Shown here in pieces: positions 62,521 through 64,000 of a stretch of 64,000 nt of DNA. The notes beneath the pieces are model-generated. The model saw only the letters and a program-made list of their open reading frames with translations, made no database searches and was not told the DNA's origin. The stretch spans positions 8,272,603-8,336,602 of the forward strand of contig CM063112.1 in the NCBI GenBank assembly GCA_031841125.1. The letters are read 5' to 3'. A program made the position numbers and the translations under genes. The first letter of the stretch is position 1, and each line of letters starts with the position of its first letter. Source of the DNA: Acanthococcus lagerstroemiae. Lineage: Eukaryota > Arthropoda > Insecta > Hemiptera > Eriococcidae.

Positions 62521-63244
62521 ATTCAGTTTTCATTATTTCTTGTCGAGAGTCAAGATGCGTGCTTTATTGTCGACCCTCCTCGAGGAACGAGGGAAGGAAA
62601 AAATTAATCTTTTCCATGAGGAATGAAAAGAAATCGTTCGTGTCCCCTTCTCTAGTAGAACTCCTTTTTAAATGAAAAATTATATTTTCCTTTTAAAAAA
62701 GGAAGAAAACATCACTTTCTTTTTTTGAATGAAAATATCGCTTCATTACCAATAGTTTGTTCGGCTTTTTGGTTTTTAGAAGTCGAAATAATCTTGCCCT
62801 TTTCAAATTTCCTTCAACTTCACCAGATGTTCATAGTTATTTCATTTTTCCAGTGCAAACATGTGCATGCACAGAGAAAGTGTTTTGTAGGAAAAGCAAA
62901 TGAAGATATGATTGAGCGAGAATGAACAGGGTGTCAGCCATAATGGCAGCCGCGATACAGTTTTTGGGACGAGATAATGGAGCCACCACTACTCAAATCA
63001 GTATCGTAACGTGTATAGGAGTTAATTTGAGGGACTGCTGAATTCAATAACATTCAATAACTCATATACTAACATTCACAACGTACGATGTCAGCAATTT
63101 TTCAGCTGATTTTCCTTCTGTAACATTACTAGTACGGCAAATGTGAGACACTCTGTGAAAAGGTTCCATACGTCGGAAAAGTAAATTTTGCTCTACATTT
63201 TACATCCCCCCGCCCCACCACTCAAAAAATTGAGCTAACTATTT

Positions 63245-63674
63245 TTTGGGCCACAATTTTTGTCGCACAAAATTTTGCCGCTCTGGGCTGCAACCCATTC
63301 AGCCCGTATGGTGGTGTCGTGGGACGTATGGCGATGCACGCATGCCAAAGTGGCCCCTGAGACACCGCACCCCCGGCACCGGAAACTACCCTTTCGGGCA
63401 TCGCATCAGTACCGAGGGGAACGCTTTGGGGCCGGGCCCGAGCCCCCATTTCTCCTGGCCGGAACTGTGCGCGCCCTGCCAGGGTCACCACGGGGTTCCC
63501 TACTGACCGAGGTCCGCACTCCCAGAGTGCTCGCCTGGAAATTTCAGGTCCCCCGCAGCCGGACGCGCTGCCTCTTCCTCTTCACTCACTCGTCGTGTGA
63601 GACTCGTCTGATTGAAGCTCCAACCCTTGCACTGCGGGCGAGCTCGGCTCTAGCCCTGGTGCTGCGGGCGAGCT
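63245..63674 (-). mobile_element. Non-LTR retrotransposon 3' untranslated region
   Basis: This GC-rich stretch (over 60 percent against roughly 35 percent nearby) follows the stop codon of the reverse transcriptase on the minus strand and ends abruptly in AT-rich DNA near 63,245, where the minus strand reads CCCAAAAAATAG. The composition break marks the 3' boundary of the insertion. ORFs here on either strand are by-products of high GC. Confidence 0.6.
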
Positions 63675-64000
63675 TCACTGGATGGTATCCGCCGCCGCAG
63701 CAGCAGCAGCAAGTCCAGCTTCTCCTCCTCCTTGCGTCCTCTGTCTCGACCACTCAGCCTCCATCTTCTGTCGCATGATGGCCGAAACGAAACCCGACAC
63801 CCGGTTCCAACCGTTTCGGCTCCTCAACAGCTCCGGGACCAGGGTGTCCAGGACCAGGGTGTCCGGCACAAGACGGTCGATCACGCCGTCTCCGGGATCG
63901 ATCGTGACCGCCCCGCGCCTCTCCACCTCCCAGGCGTCGCACTCGAACAGCGTATGCCACGGCGTGTCCTCCTCTCCGCTTGCACAATGGGTGCACTCGG
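63675..64000 (-). CDS. Non-LTR retrotransposon reverse transcriptase, C-terminal end (partial)
   Basis: The minus frame runs in from beyond the window edge and reads ECTHCASGEEDTPWHTLFEC, DAWEVERR, then about 80 more residues to a stop at 63675. The C-x2-C...H-T-L-F-x-C pattern followed by W-x-x-x-R is the characteristic C-terminal zinc knuckle of R1/jockey-type retrotransposon RT proteins, which copy the element RNA at the nicked target. The tail is Ala-rich, probably from expansion of a (CAG)n stretch at about 63,695-63,711. The part within the window is open; whether the element is full length lies outside. Confidence 0.75.
   Translation of the reverse strand, partial: ECTHCASGEEDTPWHTLFECDAWEVERRGAVTIDPGDGVIDRLVPDTLVLDTLVPELLRSRNGWNRVSGFVSAIMRQKMEAEWSRQRTQGGGEAGLAAAAAAADTIQ

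Noticed and set aside
63260..63778. 172-codon plus-strand ORF, the longest at the right end
   Set aside because: It is antisense to the retrotransposon RT frame and 3' UTR; its length is explained by high GC, and its protein shows no domain.

Overview
The window looks like nuclear DNA from an arthropod, most likely an insect (a hemipteran is my guess; species not identifiable). It is AT-rich, its genes are split by introns with GT/AG borders, and it is crowded with MITEs, fold-back elements and dead transposases. Nearly all continuous ORFs are short chance ORFs or shadows.

The main content is a head-to-tail tandem array on the minus strand (about 160 to 49,012) of a four-exon gene for a small secreted ML-domain protein of the NPC2 (Niemann-Pick C2-like lipid/sterol carrier) family. 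The exons are too short to stand out as ORFs, but they recur with identical architecture: exon 1 (112 bp, signal peptide to the first Cys), exon 2 (126 bp), exon 3 (176 bp), exon 4 (90-96 bp), with intron phases 1, 1 and 0. I assembled six copies. A (161-3272) has an intact frame but a CG instead of an AG at the intron 1 acceptor. B (7486-12408) is intact. C (15964-21202) has a 1-nt frameshift in exon 1. D (26057-30541) is intact. E (34856-34967) is only a broken exon 1. F (44079-49012) is intact, with a GC donor in intron 1. Start-codon spacing is about 9 kb (9.1, 8.8, 9.3 kb), disturbed around E (4.4 and 14.0 kb) by deletion and insertion. Upstream regions, introns and 3' flanks are also recognisably duplicated.

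The intact products (167-169 aa) carry the canonical NPC2 cysteines plus two extra conserved ones, and a conserved N-glycosylation sequon spelled across intron 2. In arthropods such proteins carry lipids, sterols or semiochemicals; the role of this set is not readable from sequence. The array shows birth-and-death evolution, with three good copies and three with different lesions.

Mobile DNA is inserted in and between the units: a 2.4-kb TIR element (4747-7162), MITEs with target-site duplications (7820-8287, 26359-26646, 27159-27433, 29107-29316, 37130-37396), a Tc1/mariner-like element (19223-20395), a 110-bp-arm palindrome (23943-24188), retroelement fragments (14.4 and 33.7 kb) and a dead hAT-like transposase (41.45-42.6 kb). 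From 50.5 kb to 63.2 kb I see no convincing host gene, only repeats: a fold-back element with a transposase helix-turn-helix remnant (52.9-54.3 kb), a ~138-bp degenerate satellite (56.0-56.7 kb) and a 363-bp tandem duplication (57.5-58.25 kb). The window ends in a GC-rich non-LTR retrotransposon 3' end on the minus strand (63.25-64.0 kb).
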